Assembly: GCF_020023995.1 (NCBI RefSeq)
Contig: NZ_NRRD01000025.1
Coordinates: 1 to 50,584, forward strand
Reading direction: 5' to 3'
DNA length: 50,584 nt
DNA from: Rhodobacter sp. TJ_12
Lineage (GTDB): Bacteria; Pseudomonadota; Alphaproteobacteria; Rhodobacterales; Rhodobacteraceae
Below are positions 24,040 through 33,156 of this stretch, piece by piece. Both the position numbers and the translations under genes were made by a program. The notes under the pieces are model-generated. The model made no database searches, was not told where the DNA came from, and worked only from the letters and a program-made list of their open reading frames with translations. How positions within the stretch are numbered: position 1 is the stretch's first letter; each line of letters begins with the position of its first letter.

Positions 24040-24974
24040 GCCAGCGCCATATCTTCCCCATCGCATTCGCGACGGCGCTCCGTCGCCAAGCGCACGGCAT
24101 GCACCACAAAGCCGATGATGGGCTGCCCACGATCTTGGCGCAGTTCCGCCCGGCTGATCTGGGCGGCAAAGCCCGCCTGCACCAGAAGATCGCGCAGATA
24201 GGCCTCTGCATGCGCGTAGCGGCAACTTTCGCGCAAGATCAACGGCTCTGGCCCGTCATGCGCCTCGGTCGTGAAGGCAAATTGCCCCCCCGGCGCCAAG
24301 GCAAGCGCCCCCCAAGAGACGATCTGTTCCAGCGCGCCCAAATAGGCAAAGACATCTGCGGCGGTGATCAAATCCCATTGCTGCGCAGGGGCGGGCAGAT
24401 CGGACAGGTCGCATTTGGAAAGCGCGTCGTAAAGGCCTTTGGCCTCGGCCTCATGCAGCATTTGCGCGGAAATATCCCAGCCCTCAAGCCAATCGCACAC
24501 CGGGCGCAACTGAGCCCCCATCAGGCCGGTGCCACAGCCCAGATCGAGCGCGCGACCAGACCGGCCGGTGATCTGCGCACTCAGCAATTGCGGGGCGCGA
24601 TAGGCAAGCGTGTCCACAAGCGCGTGGTCAAAGCGCGGCGCATATTGGTCAAACAGCGTCTCGACAAAGGCCGAGGGCATGGTTTCCGCCTCGGGCCGCG
24701 CCTGAAGCAGCTGTAACCGCAACGCGGCCCCCATTTGGTCTGCGGGGTCCAGCCGCAGGGCTTCGGCAAAAGCCTGCGCGGCCTTGGGCAGACCGTGCTC
24801 TGCGCGAATCTCGCCAAGCCGAAACCAGCCGGCGGCCCAACTGGGGGCCAGTGCGAGGGCTTGGGTATAAAGATCGGCGGCAGCCACCGCATCGCCAGAG
24901 GCCAAAAGCCCCTCGGCATACTCGGCGCGCCGGTCGGCGACCAGATCGCCGGACGAAAACTGAAATGTGGACAT
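24036..24974 (-). CDS. TPR-containing class I methyltransferase
   Basis: The 312-residue product has N-terminal TPR-like helices (about 10-95, including AADLYTQALALAPSWAAGWF and QAFAEALRLDPADQ), then an SAM-binding Rossmann domain with ALDLGCGTGLMGAQL (motif I) and a DLITAADVFAYLG acidic segment. This pairing is the COG4976 type of predicted methyltransferase; the substrate is unknown. Start 24974 (MSTFQFSSGD) is chosen over an ATG at 25001 because the latter lies within a region lacking conservation; this is not certain. Confidence 0.82.
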   Translation of the reverse strand: MSTFQFSSGDLVADRRAEYAEGLLASGDAVAAADLYTQALALAPSWAAGWFRLGEIRAEHGLPKAAQAFAEALRLDPADQMGAALRLQLLQARPEAETMPSAFVETLFDQYAPRFDHALVDTLAYRAPQLLSAQITGRSGRALDLGCGTGLMGAQLRPVCDWLEGWDISAQMLHEAEAKGLYDALSKCDLSDLPAPAQQWDLITAADVFAYLGALEQIVSWGALALAPGGQFAFTTEAHDGPEPLILRESCRYAHAEAYLRDLLVQAGFAAQISRAELRQDRGQPIIGFVVHAVRLATERRRECDGEDMALA

Positions 24975-25113
24975 GATGCTCCTGAACGCTGGGAAAACCA
25001 AGGCTCAGGAAGTGGCTACGACAAAGGCTGACGCATGGTGGGGTTCCCAAAAGAGAATGCCGCCATTAGGGCGCGCGCCCACGCCGCGTCAAGACAGGAT
25101 AACGTAGCAAACA

Positions 25114-25129
25114 GGGGGCGAACGCCCCC
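25114..25129 (-). terminator. GC hairpin after argF (possible terminator)
   Basis: GGGGGCG/CGCCCCC arms with a very short loop lie 17 bases beyond the argF stop. There is only a weak T tract on the minus strand (TGTTTGCT), so it is a weak candidate. Confidence 0.4.
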
Positions 25130-25145
25130 CGCTGACTGTGTTCGG

Positions 25146-26072
25146 TTACTTGCCCAAAGCCCAGCGCATGATCGCTTTTTGCGCATGCAGCCGGTTTTCG
25201 GCCTCGTCGAAAATCACCGAATGCGGGCCATCCATCACGGCGCTGGTGGCCTCGTCATTGCGGTGCGCGGGCAGGCAATGCATGAACAGGCAATCGGGCT
25301 TGGCTTTCGCCATCAGCGCCTCGTTGACCTGATAGGGGCGCAACTGGTTGTGGCGGCGTTCTTTGGCCGATTCGGGGTCATGCATGCTGACCCAAGTATC
25401 GGTGACAATCAGATCAGCCCCTTCCACCGCCTTGGCCGGATCGCGTTCGATCGCGACCGTCACCCCTTTCGAGCGGGCAAAATCGACCCATTCGCGCTCT
25501 GGATCAAGCTTGGCCGGGCCGGTGAAGGTCAGATCAAAGCCAAACTGCCCCGCCGCATGCAGGAACGAGGCGCAGACATTGTTGCCATCCCCCGACCAGA
25601 CCACCTTGCGCCCGGCAATCGGGCCGCGATGTTCTTCATAGGTCATGATATCGGCCATGATCTGGCACGGATGGGTGCGGTTCGTCAGCCCGTTGATGAC
25701 CGGCACAGAGGCATATTCCGCCATCTCCAGAAGCGTTTGTTCTTCGAAGGTGCGGATCATGATCAGATCAACATACCGCGACAGCACCCGTGCGGTATCG
25801 GCGATGGTTTCGCCGTGGCCAAGCTGCATTTCCTTGCCCGACAGCACCATCGTCTGCCCGCCCATCTGGCGCACGCCCACATCGAACGAGACGCGCGTCC
25901 GGGTCGAGGGTTTTTCGAAGATCAGCGCGACCATGCAGCCATCAAGCGGCTTGTCATCATCGGGCGCGCCTTTCGGGCGGCCGTTACGGGCATTTTTCAT
26001 CGCACGGGCAGACTCGATCATCGCGCGCAGTTCTGCCGGGTCGGTGGTGTGGATATCGAGGAAATGGGTCAT
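25146..26072 (-). CDS. argF: Ornithine carbamoyltransferase
   Basis: The 308-residue product has the carbamoyl phosphate motif FEKPSTRTR, the ornithine loop (DTWVSMHD) and the catalytic HCLPAHR. It makes citrulline from ornithine and carbamoyl phosphate in the sixth step of arginine synthesis, as a cytosolic trimer. Start 26072 ([10 protein letters not shown]) follows GAAAGGAAAG. It lies 69 bases after argD, the gene for two steps earlier, forming an argD-argF operon. Confidence 0.96.
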   Translation of the reverse strand: MTHFLDIHTTDPAELRAMIESARAMKNARNGRPKGAPDDDKPLDGCMVALIFEKPSTRTRVSFDVGVRQMGGQTMVLSGKEMQLGHGETIADTARVLSRYVDLIMIRTFEEQTLLEMAEYASVPVINGLTNRTHPCQIMADIMTYEEHRGPIAGRKVVWSGDGNNVCASFLHAAGQFGFDLTFTGPAKLDPEREWVDFARSKGVTVAIERDPAKAVEGADLIVTDTWVSMHDPESAKERRHNQLRPYQVNEALMAKAKPDCLFMHCLPAHRNDEATSAVMDGPHSVIFDEAENRLHAQKAIMRWALGK

Positions 26073-26141
26073 TTTTCTTTCCTTTCGGGAAAGCCGGGGA
26101 CGCAGCCCCCGGGCCCCCGGGATATTTGGGCCCAATCGCCG

Positions 26142-27323
26142 TCAGGCCGGGTTATGTTGGATTTCTGAAGCGGCAGCATCAAGACGGCGCACCGCCTCGG
26201 CCATATCCTCTTCGGTGATGGTGAGCGCGGGCAAAAGCCGCAGCACGTTATCGGCGGCGGGCACGGTCAGCAGCTTTTGCGCATAGGCCGCCTGCACCAC
26301 CTCCACCGGGGCGGGTTTACACTTCAGCCCCAGCATCAGCCCTTGGCCGCGCACTTCGGTGAAGATGTCGGGATGGGCGGCCACCAGCCCCTCAAGCCGC
26401 TGCCGCAAGAAGGACGCCTTGCGGCTGACCTCTTCCATAAAACCATCGGCGGTGACGATCTCCATCACCTTGGCGCCAATCGCGCAGCCCAACGGATTAC
26501 CGCCATAAGTGGAGCCATGCGTGCCCGCCCCCATGCCCGAGGCCGCGTTTTCGGTGGCCAGCACCGCGCCCAGCGGGAAACCGCCGCCGATCCCCTTGGC
26601 CACCATCATCACATCGGGGGTCACACCCGCCCATTCATGCGCGAATAGCCGCCCGGTGCGGGCCACGCCGCACTGCACCTCGTCAAAGACCAAAAGCGTG
26701 CCGGTTTCATCGCAGATCTCGCGCAAAGCTTTGAGAAACGCGTCGGAGGCCGGGCGAATGCCGCCTTCGCCTTGGATGGGTTCGATCAAAATCGCGGCGG
26801 TCTTTTCGGTCACCGCCGCCTTTACAGCGTCAAGATCATCCCACGGCAGATGCACGAAACCCTCAAGCAAGGGGCCAAAGCCTTTGACCATCTTTTCCGA
26901 TCCCGCCGCCGCAATCGCGGCAGAGGACCGGCCGTGGAAAGCGCCGGCAAAAGTCAAAATCTCGACCCGCTCGGGGGCGCCATTTTCATACCAGTATTTG
27001 CGCACCATCTTCACCGCCAACTCACAGGCCTCGGTGCCCGAATTGGTGAAAAAGACGGTATCGGCGAAGGTGTGCGCCACCAAAAGATCGGCCAGCTTTT
27101 GCTGTTCGGGGATCTGGTAAAGGTTCGAGACGTGCCAAAGCTTGCCCGCCTGCTCGGTCAGCGTCTCCACCAGTTGCGGCGCGGCATGGCCCAAAGCATT
27201 GACCGCGATCCCTGCGCCCAGATCCAAGTATCGGCTGCCATCCGCCGCCTCAAGCCAAGAGCCTTCGCCTTTTACAAAGGCAAGGGGCGCGCGCGAATAG
27301 GTCGGCAGGATGGAAGCGATCAT
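26142..27323 (-). CDS. argD: Acetylornithine aminotransferase
   Basis: The 393-residue class III PLP enzyme has GAGIAVNALGHA near the start, FTNSGTEACELAVK, the PLP-aspartate LVFDEVQCG and the Schiff-base Lys in MVAKGIGGGFP. It turns N-acetylglutamate semialdehyde into N-acetylornithine. Usual length. A ribosome binding site is not obvious just ahead of the ATG at 27323, yet the N-terminus MIASILPTYSR aligns with the family. A TTGACA -35-like element lies about 50 bases upstream on the minus strand, with a poor -10. Confidence 0.95.
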   Translation of the reverse strand: MIASILPTYSRAPLAFVKGEGSWLEAADGSRYLDLGAGIAVNALGHAAPQLVETLTEQAGKLWHVSNLYQIPEQQKLADLLVAHTFADTVFFTNSGTEACELAVKMVRKYWYENGAPERVEILTFAGAFHGRSSAAIAAAGSEKMVKGFGPLLEGFVHLPWDDLDAVKAAVTEKTAAILIEPIQGEGGIRPASDAFLKALREICDETGTLLVFDEVQCGVARTGRLFAHEWAGVTPDVMMVAKGIGGGFPLGAVLATENAASGMGAGTHGSTYGGNPLGCAIGAKVMEIVTADGFMEEVSRKASFLRQRLEGLVAAHPDIFTEVRGQGLMLGLKCKPAPVEVVQAAYAQKLLTVPAADNVLRLLPALTITEEDMAEAVRRLDAAASEIQHNPA

Positions 27324-27652
27324 GTCATGCTCCGAAAATGGAAGGCCAAGGCGTGCAACGGCGCAGGCGCGCTGTCAACGGCTTCGGGCCTTTAGGGACG
27401 GTTTTATGGCAGGGATGTGGCACGCAGCCACAGCAGATCAGACGTCAGGCGCTAAAGCGGCGACGTCGCGAACGGGCGATATGAGCGGTCCGTGTGATCA
27501 TGCGATGCGCTTAACGCCCGCTTGCCGCGCTGTCAAAGGCTTTGATCGGTGCTCTTCACGGTTTCGGGAAAGGTGCATCAAAAATGCGCATCCCGCTTGG
27601 CCCGCGCGGCGCGCGCCCCTATGATCCGCCCGACTTGAGGAGGACCCGCCGG
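27324..27652. other. 329-base intergenic region between argD and ccmF
   Basis: It lies between divergent argD and ccmF. I see no gene with coding character and no clear hairpin. It must hold both promoters, but only weak candidates are visible (TTGACA at 27373-27378 on the minus strand for argD). The end carries GAGGAGGA, the ribosome binding site of ccmF. Confidence 0.4.
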
Positions 27653-29614
27653 ATGATCGTCGAAACCGGGCATTTCGCCCTGATCCTCGCGCTGTTTGTG
27701 GCGCTGGTGCAAACCACCGTGCCCTTGGTCGGCGCGCACAAGGGCTGGAGCGGCTGGATGGCGGTCGCGGCCCCGGCGGCGCTGGCGCAGTTTCTGCTGA
27801 TCGCGGCGGCCTTCGGCGCGCTGACCTATGCCTTTGTGACCTCGGATTTTTCGCTGCAACTGGTCTATGCCAATTCGCATACCGACAAGCCGATGCTTTA
27901 TAAGATTTCGGGGGTTTGGGGGAACCACGAAGGGTCAATGCTCTTATGGGTGCTGATCCTTGCCCTTTTCGGCGCGGCGGCGGCGGCTTTTGGCGGGGCG
28001 CTGCCCGAACGGCTGCGCGCACGGGTGATCGCGGTGCAAGGCTCGATCGGGCTCGCCTTTTTGGCCTTTATCATCTTCACGTCGAACCCGTTCATCCGGC
28101 TGATTGACGTGCCGTTCAACGGGCGCGACATGAACCCGCTGCTGCAAGACCCCGGTCTCGCCTTCCACCCGCCGTTCCTGTACCTTGGCTATGTGGGGCT
28201 GAGCATGGCGTTTTCCTTTGCCGTGGCCGCGCTGATCGAAGGCCGGGTGGATGCCGCATGGGCACGCTGGGTGCGGCCGTGGACGCTGGCGGCCTGGATC
28301 TTTCTGACCATCGGCATCGCGCTTGGCTCTTGGTGGGCTTACTATGAGTTGGGCTGGGGCGGGTTCTGGTTTTGGGACCCGGTCGAGAATGCCTCTTTCA
28401 TGCCATGGCTGCTGGCAGCCGCACTTTTGCATTCCGCCATTGTCGTCGAAAAGCGCGAGGCGCTGAAAAGCTGGACGATCCTGTTGGCGATCATGGCCTT
28501 TGGCTTTAGCCTGATCGGCACCTTCTTGGTGCGCTCGGGCGTGATTTCCTCGGTCCACAGCTTTGCCAATGACCCCGAACGCGGCGTGTTCATTTTGATG
28601 ATCCTTGCCGTGTTCACCGGCGGTGCGCTGACGCTTTATGCCGCCCGCGCGGGTGACATGCAGGCCAAGGGCATCTTTTCCATGGTCAGCCGCGAATCCG
28701 CGCTGGTGATGAACAACATCCTGCTGGCGGTTTCGGCGCTTGTCGTGTTCACCGGCACCGTCTGGCCGCTGGTGGCAGAGCTGTTTTGGGACCGCAAACT
28801 TTCGGTCGGCGCGCCGTTCTTCGAAAAGGCCTTCACCCCCTTCATGGTGGCTTTGGCGGTATTGTTGCCGATTGGTGCGATGATGCCATGGAAACGGGCG
28901 AACCTGTCGCGGCTGATCCGTCCGCTTTTGCCTGCGGCGATCTTGTCGCTGGCGGTGATGGCCTTGGTCTGGACGATGGCAACCGGGCGCCCGGTTCTGG
29001 CGCTTGTCTCGGCGGGATTGGGCGCTTGGCTGATCTTTGGGGCTTTGGCCGAAATTTGGCAGCGCGCGGGCCGCAAACCCGCCCGGATCGCCCGCCTGCC
29101 GCGCGCCGATTGGGGCAAGGCGCTCGCCCATGGGGGCCTTGGCATCGTGATCGCCGGGATTGGGCTTTTGATGGCCGGTCAGGTGGAAGATATTCGCGTC
29201 GCCAAAGCGGGCGAAAGCTTCACCGTCGCGGGCTACACGATCACGCTGGTGGGGGTGGATACCGTGCCGGGGCCGAACTATTCTTCGCAACAGGCTACGA
29301 TGGAAGTGCGCGTAGGGGACAAACTGGTGACCACGCTGCATCCGGAAAAACGCATCTATCCGGTGCAGGCTATGCCCACGACCGAAGCCGATATCGACAA
29401 TGGCTTTTGGCGTGATGTCTATCTGGTGATTGGCGATCCGCAAGAGGGCGGCGGCTGGGCCGTGCGCACCTATATCAAGCCGTTCGCGAACTGGATCTGG
29501 GCGGGCTGTCTGATCATGTCGTTTGGCGGGTTGCTGAGCCTGACCGACCGACGCTATCGCGTGGCCGCCGGTGCACGCAAAACCGCCCCCCTCAAAGCTG
29601 TGCCTGCGGAGTAA
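27653..29614 (+). CDS. ccmF: Haem lyase CcmF, cytochrome c maturation
   Basis: The 653-residue polytopic membrane protein has the haem-handling WWD domain at GWGGFWFWDPVENASFMPW and conserved periplasmic His residues around it. It attaches haem to apocytochrome c with CcmH. Start 27653 follows GAGGAGGACC and gives the family start MIVETGHFAL; an upstream ATG at 27542 would add an unconserved leader. ccmH follows 3 bases later. ccmE, often directly upstream, is absent from this window. The product is needed for the c-type haem proteins of the iron operon. Confidence 0.96.
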   Translation: MIVETGHFALILALFVALVQTTVPLVGAHKGWSGWMAVAAPAALAQFLLIAAAFGALTYAFVTSDFSLQLVYANSHTDKPMLYKISGVWGNHEGSMLLWVLILALFGAAAAAFGGALPERLRARVIAVQGSIGLAFLAFIIFTSNPFIRLIDVPFNGRDMNPLLQDPGLAFHPPFLYLGYVGLSMAFSFAVAALIEGRVDAAWARWVRPWTLAAWIFLTIGIALGSWWAYYELGWGGFWFWDPVENASFMPWLLAAALLHSAIVVEKREALKSWTILLAIMAFGFSLIGTFLVRSGVISSVHSFANDPERGVFILMILAVFTGGALTLYAARAGDMQAKGIFSMVSRESALVMNNILLAVSALVVFTGTVWPLVAELFWDRKLSVGAPFFEKAFTPFMVALAVLLPIGAMMPWKRANLSRLIRPLLPAAILSLAVMALVWTMATGRPVLALVSAGLGAWLIFGALAEIWQRAGRKPARIARLPRADWGKALAHGGLGIVIAGIGLLMAGQVEDIRVAKAGESFTVAGYTITLVGVDTVPGPNYSSQQATMEVRVGDKLVTTLHPEKRIYPVQAMPTTEADIDNGFWRDVYLVIGDPQEGGGWAVRTYIKPFANWIWAGCLIMSFGGLLSLTDRRYRVAAGARKTAPLKAVPAE

Positions 29615-29617
29615 GCC

Positions 29618-30070
29618 ATGCTCAAACGCCTTCTTCTTCTGTGCTTGCTTGCCGCCCCAGCCTATGCGGTGCAGCCCGATGAGGTTCTGCCCGATGCCGA
29701 GCTGGAGGCGCGCGCGCGGCAGATTTCGCAAGTGCTGCGCTGCCCGGTCTGCCAAGGCGAGAATATCGACGAATCGAATGCCTCGGTCTCGCGCGATTTG
29801 CGGCTCGCGGTGCGCGAGCGGCTGGTGGCGGGCGATAGCGACGCGCAGGTGATCGACTATATCAAGGACCGGTTCGGGGAATATGTGCTCTTTGAGCCCG
29901 AACGCACCGGGGCCAACTTGATCCTTTATTGGATGGGGCCGGGGGTGCTGGTGATCGCTTTGGGGGGCGTGTTCTTCTGGCTGCGCTCACGCCGCAAAGA
30001 GGAAATGCCCGCCGCTGTAGCGCTAAGCGCCGAGGAAGAGGCACGGCTGAAAGAACTATTGCAGGACTAA
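29618..30070 (+). CDS. ccmH: Cytochrome c-type biogenesis protein CcmH
   Basis: The 150-residue product has a signal peptide (about 1-16), the thiol-redox motif LRCPVCQGENIDESNA, and one C-terminal membrane helix (about 105-125). It keeps the haem-binding cysteines of apocytochromes reduced for CcmF. It lacks the long C-terminal TPR part (CcmI), which must be encoded elsewhere. It starts 3 bases after ccmF. Confidence 0.95.
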   Translation: MLKRLLLLCLLAAPAYAVQPDEVLPDAELEARARQISQVLRCPVCQGENIDESNASVSRDLRLAVRERLVAGDSDAQVIDYIKDRFGEYVLFEPERTGANLILYWMGPGVLVIALGGVFFWLRSRRKEEMPAAVALSAEEEARLKELLQD

Positions 30071-30082
30071 GCAGCGCCCTTT

Positions 30083-30112
30083 GCCCGGAACAGCCGCTTT
30101 AGCGGCCCGGGC
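30083..30112. other. Nested GC hairpin after ccmH
   Basis: GCCCGG (30083-30088) pairs with CCGGGC (30107-30112), and inside it GCCGC (30093-30097) pairs with GCGGC (30102-30106), with a TTTA loop and a 4-base bulge. The copies of GCAGCGCCC at 30071 and 30111 flank it. There is no T tract, so it may act as an RNA end-stabiliser rather than a terminator. Confidence 0.4.
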
Positions 30113-30200
30113 AGCGCCCGACCGCCTCCTAACCGTGACGCGGGGTTTCGCTTTGCCGCGTCTCTCCGCCGGGGCAAACTGACCGCAAAGGGAGGCGCCA

Positions 30201-30977
30201 ATGCAGTTTGAAACGATCCGCTATGACCTAACAGATGCGCTGGCGGTGATCACGCTTGACCGCCCCGAGGTGATGAATGCGCTCAACACCCAGATGCGCG
30301 CGGAAATCACGCAAGCAGTGGCGCAAGCGGCGGATGCGGCGCGCGCGGTGGTGCTGACGGGCACGGGGCGCGCTTTTTGCTCCGGTCAGGATTTGACCGA
30401 TGACGCGACGCTGACCGGCCCGGACCTAGAGCGGATTTTGCGCGAAGAATATGAGCCGATGCTGGCCGCGATCACAGATTGCCCGGTGCCGGTGATCGCC
30501 GCTGTGAATGGCGCGGCAGCAGGTGCGGGGGCGAACCTTGCGCTGGCGGCGGATGTAGTGATCGCCGCGCATTCTGCGGCTTTCATGCAGGCCTTTACCC
30601 GGATCGGGCTGATGCCCGACGCGGGCGGCACTTGGGTCTTGCCGCGGCAGGTGGGGCTTGCCCGCGCCATGGGCCTCGCGCTTTTTGCCGACAAGGTCAG
30701 CGCCGAAGACGCCGCCCGCATGGGGATGATTTGGGAAGCCGTGCCCGATGTCGATTTCGACCATCATTGGCGCGCCCGCGCCGCGCATCTGGCCAAAGGC
30801 CCGACCAAGGCGTTCAAGGCGGTGAAACGCGCGCTGCGGAGCAGTTTCGACCATGACCTGCCCGCCCAGCTTACACGAGAGGCGCAATTGCAAGGCCAGC
30901 TTGGCGATACCGACGATTTCCAAGAGGGCGTCGCGGCCTTCCGCGACAAACGCGCCCCCGGCTTCACCGGGCGTTAA
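30201..30977 (+). CDS. Enoyl-CoA hydratase/isomerase family protein
   Basis: The 258-residue crotonase-fold protein starts FETIRYDLTDALAVITLDRP, with the oxyanion-hole segments GRAFCSGQDL and NGAAAGAGANLALAAD and the substrate-region RIGLMPDAGGTW. The SGQDL variant resembles PaaG-type isomerases of phenylacetate degradation as well as ordinary enoyl-CoA hydratases. It is cytosolic. Start 30201 follows GGGAGG. It stands alone between ccmH and the tRNA-Leu, so the pathway cannot be assigned from context. Confidence 0.85.
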   Translation: MQFETIRYDLTDALAVITLDRPEVMNALNTQMRAEITQAVAQAADAARAVVLTGTGRAFCSGQDLTDDATLTGPDLERILREEYEPMLAAITDCPVPVIAAVNGAAAGAGANLALAADVVIAAHSAAFMQAFTRIGLMPDAGGTWVLPRQVGLARAMGLALFADKVSAEDAARMGMIWEAVPDVDFDHHWRARAAHLAKGPTKAFKAVKRALRSSFDHDLPAQLTREAQLQGQLGDTDDFQEGVAAFRDKRAPGFTGR

Positions 30978-30989
30978 GCGCAGACCCGC

Positions 30990-31018
30990 TTGCCCCCACG
31001 CCGCCCGCGCGCTAGGCA
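30990..31018 (+). promoter_or_regulatory. Predicted promoter of tRNA-Leu
   Basis: TTGCCC (30990-30995), a 17-base spacer, and TAGGCA (31013-31018). It would start transcription next to the tRNA 5' end. Confidence 0.4.
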
Positions 31019-31026
31019 AGGCGCAC

Positions 31027-31112
31027 GCGGGCGTGGCGGAATGGTAGACGCATGGGACTTAAACTCCCTGGGAGGTGACTCCGTGCCGGTTCAAGTCCGG
31101 CCGCCCGCACCA
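31027..31112 (+). tRNA. tRNA-Leu (UAA)
   Basis: An 86-base class II tRNA with a long variable arm. Acceptor GCGGGCG (31027-31033) pairs with CGCCCGC (31102-31108), then A and encoded CCA. The loop CTTAAAC places the anticodon TAA at 31060-31062. The T arm is CCGGTTCAAGTCCGG. The outermost anticodon-stem pair appears to be a T-T mismatch. Confidence 0.95.
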
Positions 31113-31212
31113 CCTTCTTCACAGCTTCGTGCGGGCTTTGGCTGACCCGACAAGAGCCTTGCCCTGTGGGCTTGCGGCTCCTAAACGGGATCAAACGCAT
31201 CAGGGAGAGCCC

Positions 31213-33000
31213 ATGGCCCGCAGACCGCAAGCCCCGCTGGAAGACCGCCCCAAGACCAAGCGCGTTGGCGGGCTTAGGGGCCTTGGCCCGTTTCTTGTTC
31301 CCTATAAGCTCTTGGCCGCCGCCACATTGGCCGCACTGGTCGCCACGGCCTGCGTGACGCTGATCTTGCCGGTCGCGGTGCGCCGCGTGGTCGACAGCTT
31401 TCAATCGGGCGGCGAGTTGCTGGATGAGTATTTTCTGGCCGCCCATATCATCGCCGCGCTTTTGGCGGCGGGCACCGCATTGCGCTATTGGCTTGTGTCG
31501 CGCTTTGGCGAACGGGTCGTCGCCGATATCCGCAAGGCGGTGTTTGACCGGGTGATTGGCCTTTCACCAGCCTTTTACGAACGCGTGCTGACCGGCGAGA
31601 TCATCTCGCGCATCACCACCGATACCACGCTGATCCAATCGCTGATCGGCTCTTCGGTCTCGGTGGCACTGCGCAACCTGCTGATCTTGATCGGCGGCAT
31701 CTTCATGCTGCTTTTGACCTCGGCCAAGCTGACAGGGCTTGTGTTGCTGATCGTGCCCTTCGTGGTGGTGCCAATCATCGTCATGGGGCGGCGGCTCCGG
31801 CAATTGAGCCGCGAAAACCAAGACTGGATCGCCTCGTCTTCCGGCGCGGCCTCGGAAGCGCTGATTTCGGTGCAAACCGTGCAGGCCTTTACCCATGAGC
31901 CGCGCACCCGCGCGGAATTTTCAACCGTCACCGAAAAGGCCTTTGCCGTTGCCTCGGCCCGGATCACCATGCGCGCGGTGATGACCGCATTGGTGATTTT
32001 TCTGGTCTTTGCCGGCATCGTTGGCGTGCTGTGGATCGGCGCGCGCGATGTGCGCGAAGGCGCGATGTCGATCGGCGAATTGGTGCAATTCGTGATCTAT
32101 GCGGTGATGGTCTCGGCCGCCGTTGGCGCGCTAAGCGAAATCTGGGGCGAGCTGTTGCGCGCGGCAGGCGCGACAGAGCGGCTGGTGGAACTTCTCAATT
32201 CAGAGGATTCGGTGCAAGATCCCGCCGATCCTCAAGCCCTGCCGATGCCCGCCAAAGGTGCCATCACCTTTGAAAACGTGACGTTCCACTATCCGTCGCG
32301 CCCAGAAATGTCGGCGCTGCGCGCGGTGAACCTGACCATTGAACCGGGCGAAACGGTTGCCCTTGTCGGCCCTTCGGGCGCGGGCAAAACCACGATCATC
32401 CAGATGATCTTGCGCTTTTACGATCCGGAAACCGGGCGCGTCATGCTGGACGGGCACGATCTACGCAGCCTCAAACGCGCCGATTTCCGCCGTGCCTTGG
32501 CGTTGGTGCCGCAAGATCCGGTGATCTTTGCCACCACGGCGCGCGAAAACATCCGCTTTGGCCGCCCCGAGGCCACCGATGCCGAGGTGGAAGAGGCCGC
32601 ACGCGCCGCGCATGCCTATGACTTCCTGATGGCCTTGCCCGAGGGCTTTGACACCTATGTGGGCGAGCGTGGGGTGATGCTGTCGGGGGGGCAAAAGCAG
32701 CGCATTGCCATTGCTCGCGCGATCTTGCGCGATGCCCCGGTGCTGCTGTTGGACGAGGCCACCTCGGCCCTTGACGCCGCATCTGAGCGCGCGGTGCAAG
32801 CCGCCTTTGACGAAATGCGCGCGGATCGCACCACGCTGATTGTGGCGCACCGGCTGGCTACGGTGAAAAAGGCCGATCGGATCGTGGTCTTCGATCAAGG
32901 CGAGATCGTCGCCCAAGGCACGCATGAAGCGCTGGTGGCGGAGGGCGGCCTTTACGCGCGCCTGGCCCGGTTGCAATTCACCCAAGGCGGGATCGAGTAA
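31213..33000 (+). CDS. ABC exporter, fused membrane and ATPase domains (MsbA/ATM1-like)
   Basis: The 595-residue half-transporter has a six-helix membrane domain (about 30-330), then an ATPase domain with Walker A GPSGAGKTT, signature LSGGQKQR, Walker B VLLLDEAT and a switch His in VAHRLATVKK. It would act as a homodimer exporting a lipid or other hydrophobic compound. The substrate is not evident. Start 31213 follows GGGAGAG; the frame is open back into the tRNA-Leu, which cannot be coding. It is followed by an acyl-CoA synthetase gene with a 156-base gap. Confidence 0.9.
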   Translation: MARRPQAPLEDRPKTKRVGGLRGLGPFLVPYKLLAAATLAALVATACVTLILPVAVRRVVDSFQSGGELLDEYFLAAHIIAALLAAGTALRYWLVSRFGERVVADIRKAVFDRVIGLSPAFYERVLTGEIISRITTDTTLIQSLIGSSVSVALRNLLILIGGIFMLLLTSAKLTGLVLLIVPFVVVPIIVMGRRLRQLSRENQDWIASSSGAASEALISVQTVQAFTHEPRTRAEFSTVTEKAFAVASARITMRAVMTALVIFLVFAGIVGVLWIGARDVREGAMSIGELVQFVIYAVMVSAAVGALSEIWGELLRAAGATERLVELLNSEDSVQDPADPQALPMPAKGAITFENVTFHYPSRPEMSALRAVNLTIEPGETVALVGPSGAGKTTIIQMILRFYDPETGRVMLDGHDLRSLKRADFRRALALVPQDPVIFATTARENIRFGRPEATDAEVEEAARAAHAYDFLMALPEGFDTYVGERGVMLSGGQKQRIAIARAILRDAPVLLLDEATSALDAASERAVQAAFDEMRADRTTLIVAHRLATVKKADRIVVFDQGEIVAQGTHEALVAEGGLYARLARLQFTQGGIE

Positions 33001-33156
33001 CACCCTGCCAGATCGCGCAAACCCGCACGGGACTTTCGCGGCGTCACCAGGTGATTACGTGACGTTTTGCCACCCATCGCCCTTGCTCAAATGCTCGTTT
33101 TTCCGGCATTCTGGGTTCAAGGTCCGCGGAGGAACGGGCCGGGGAGGACGACATTC

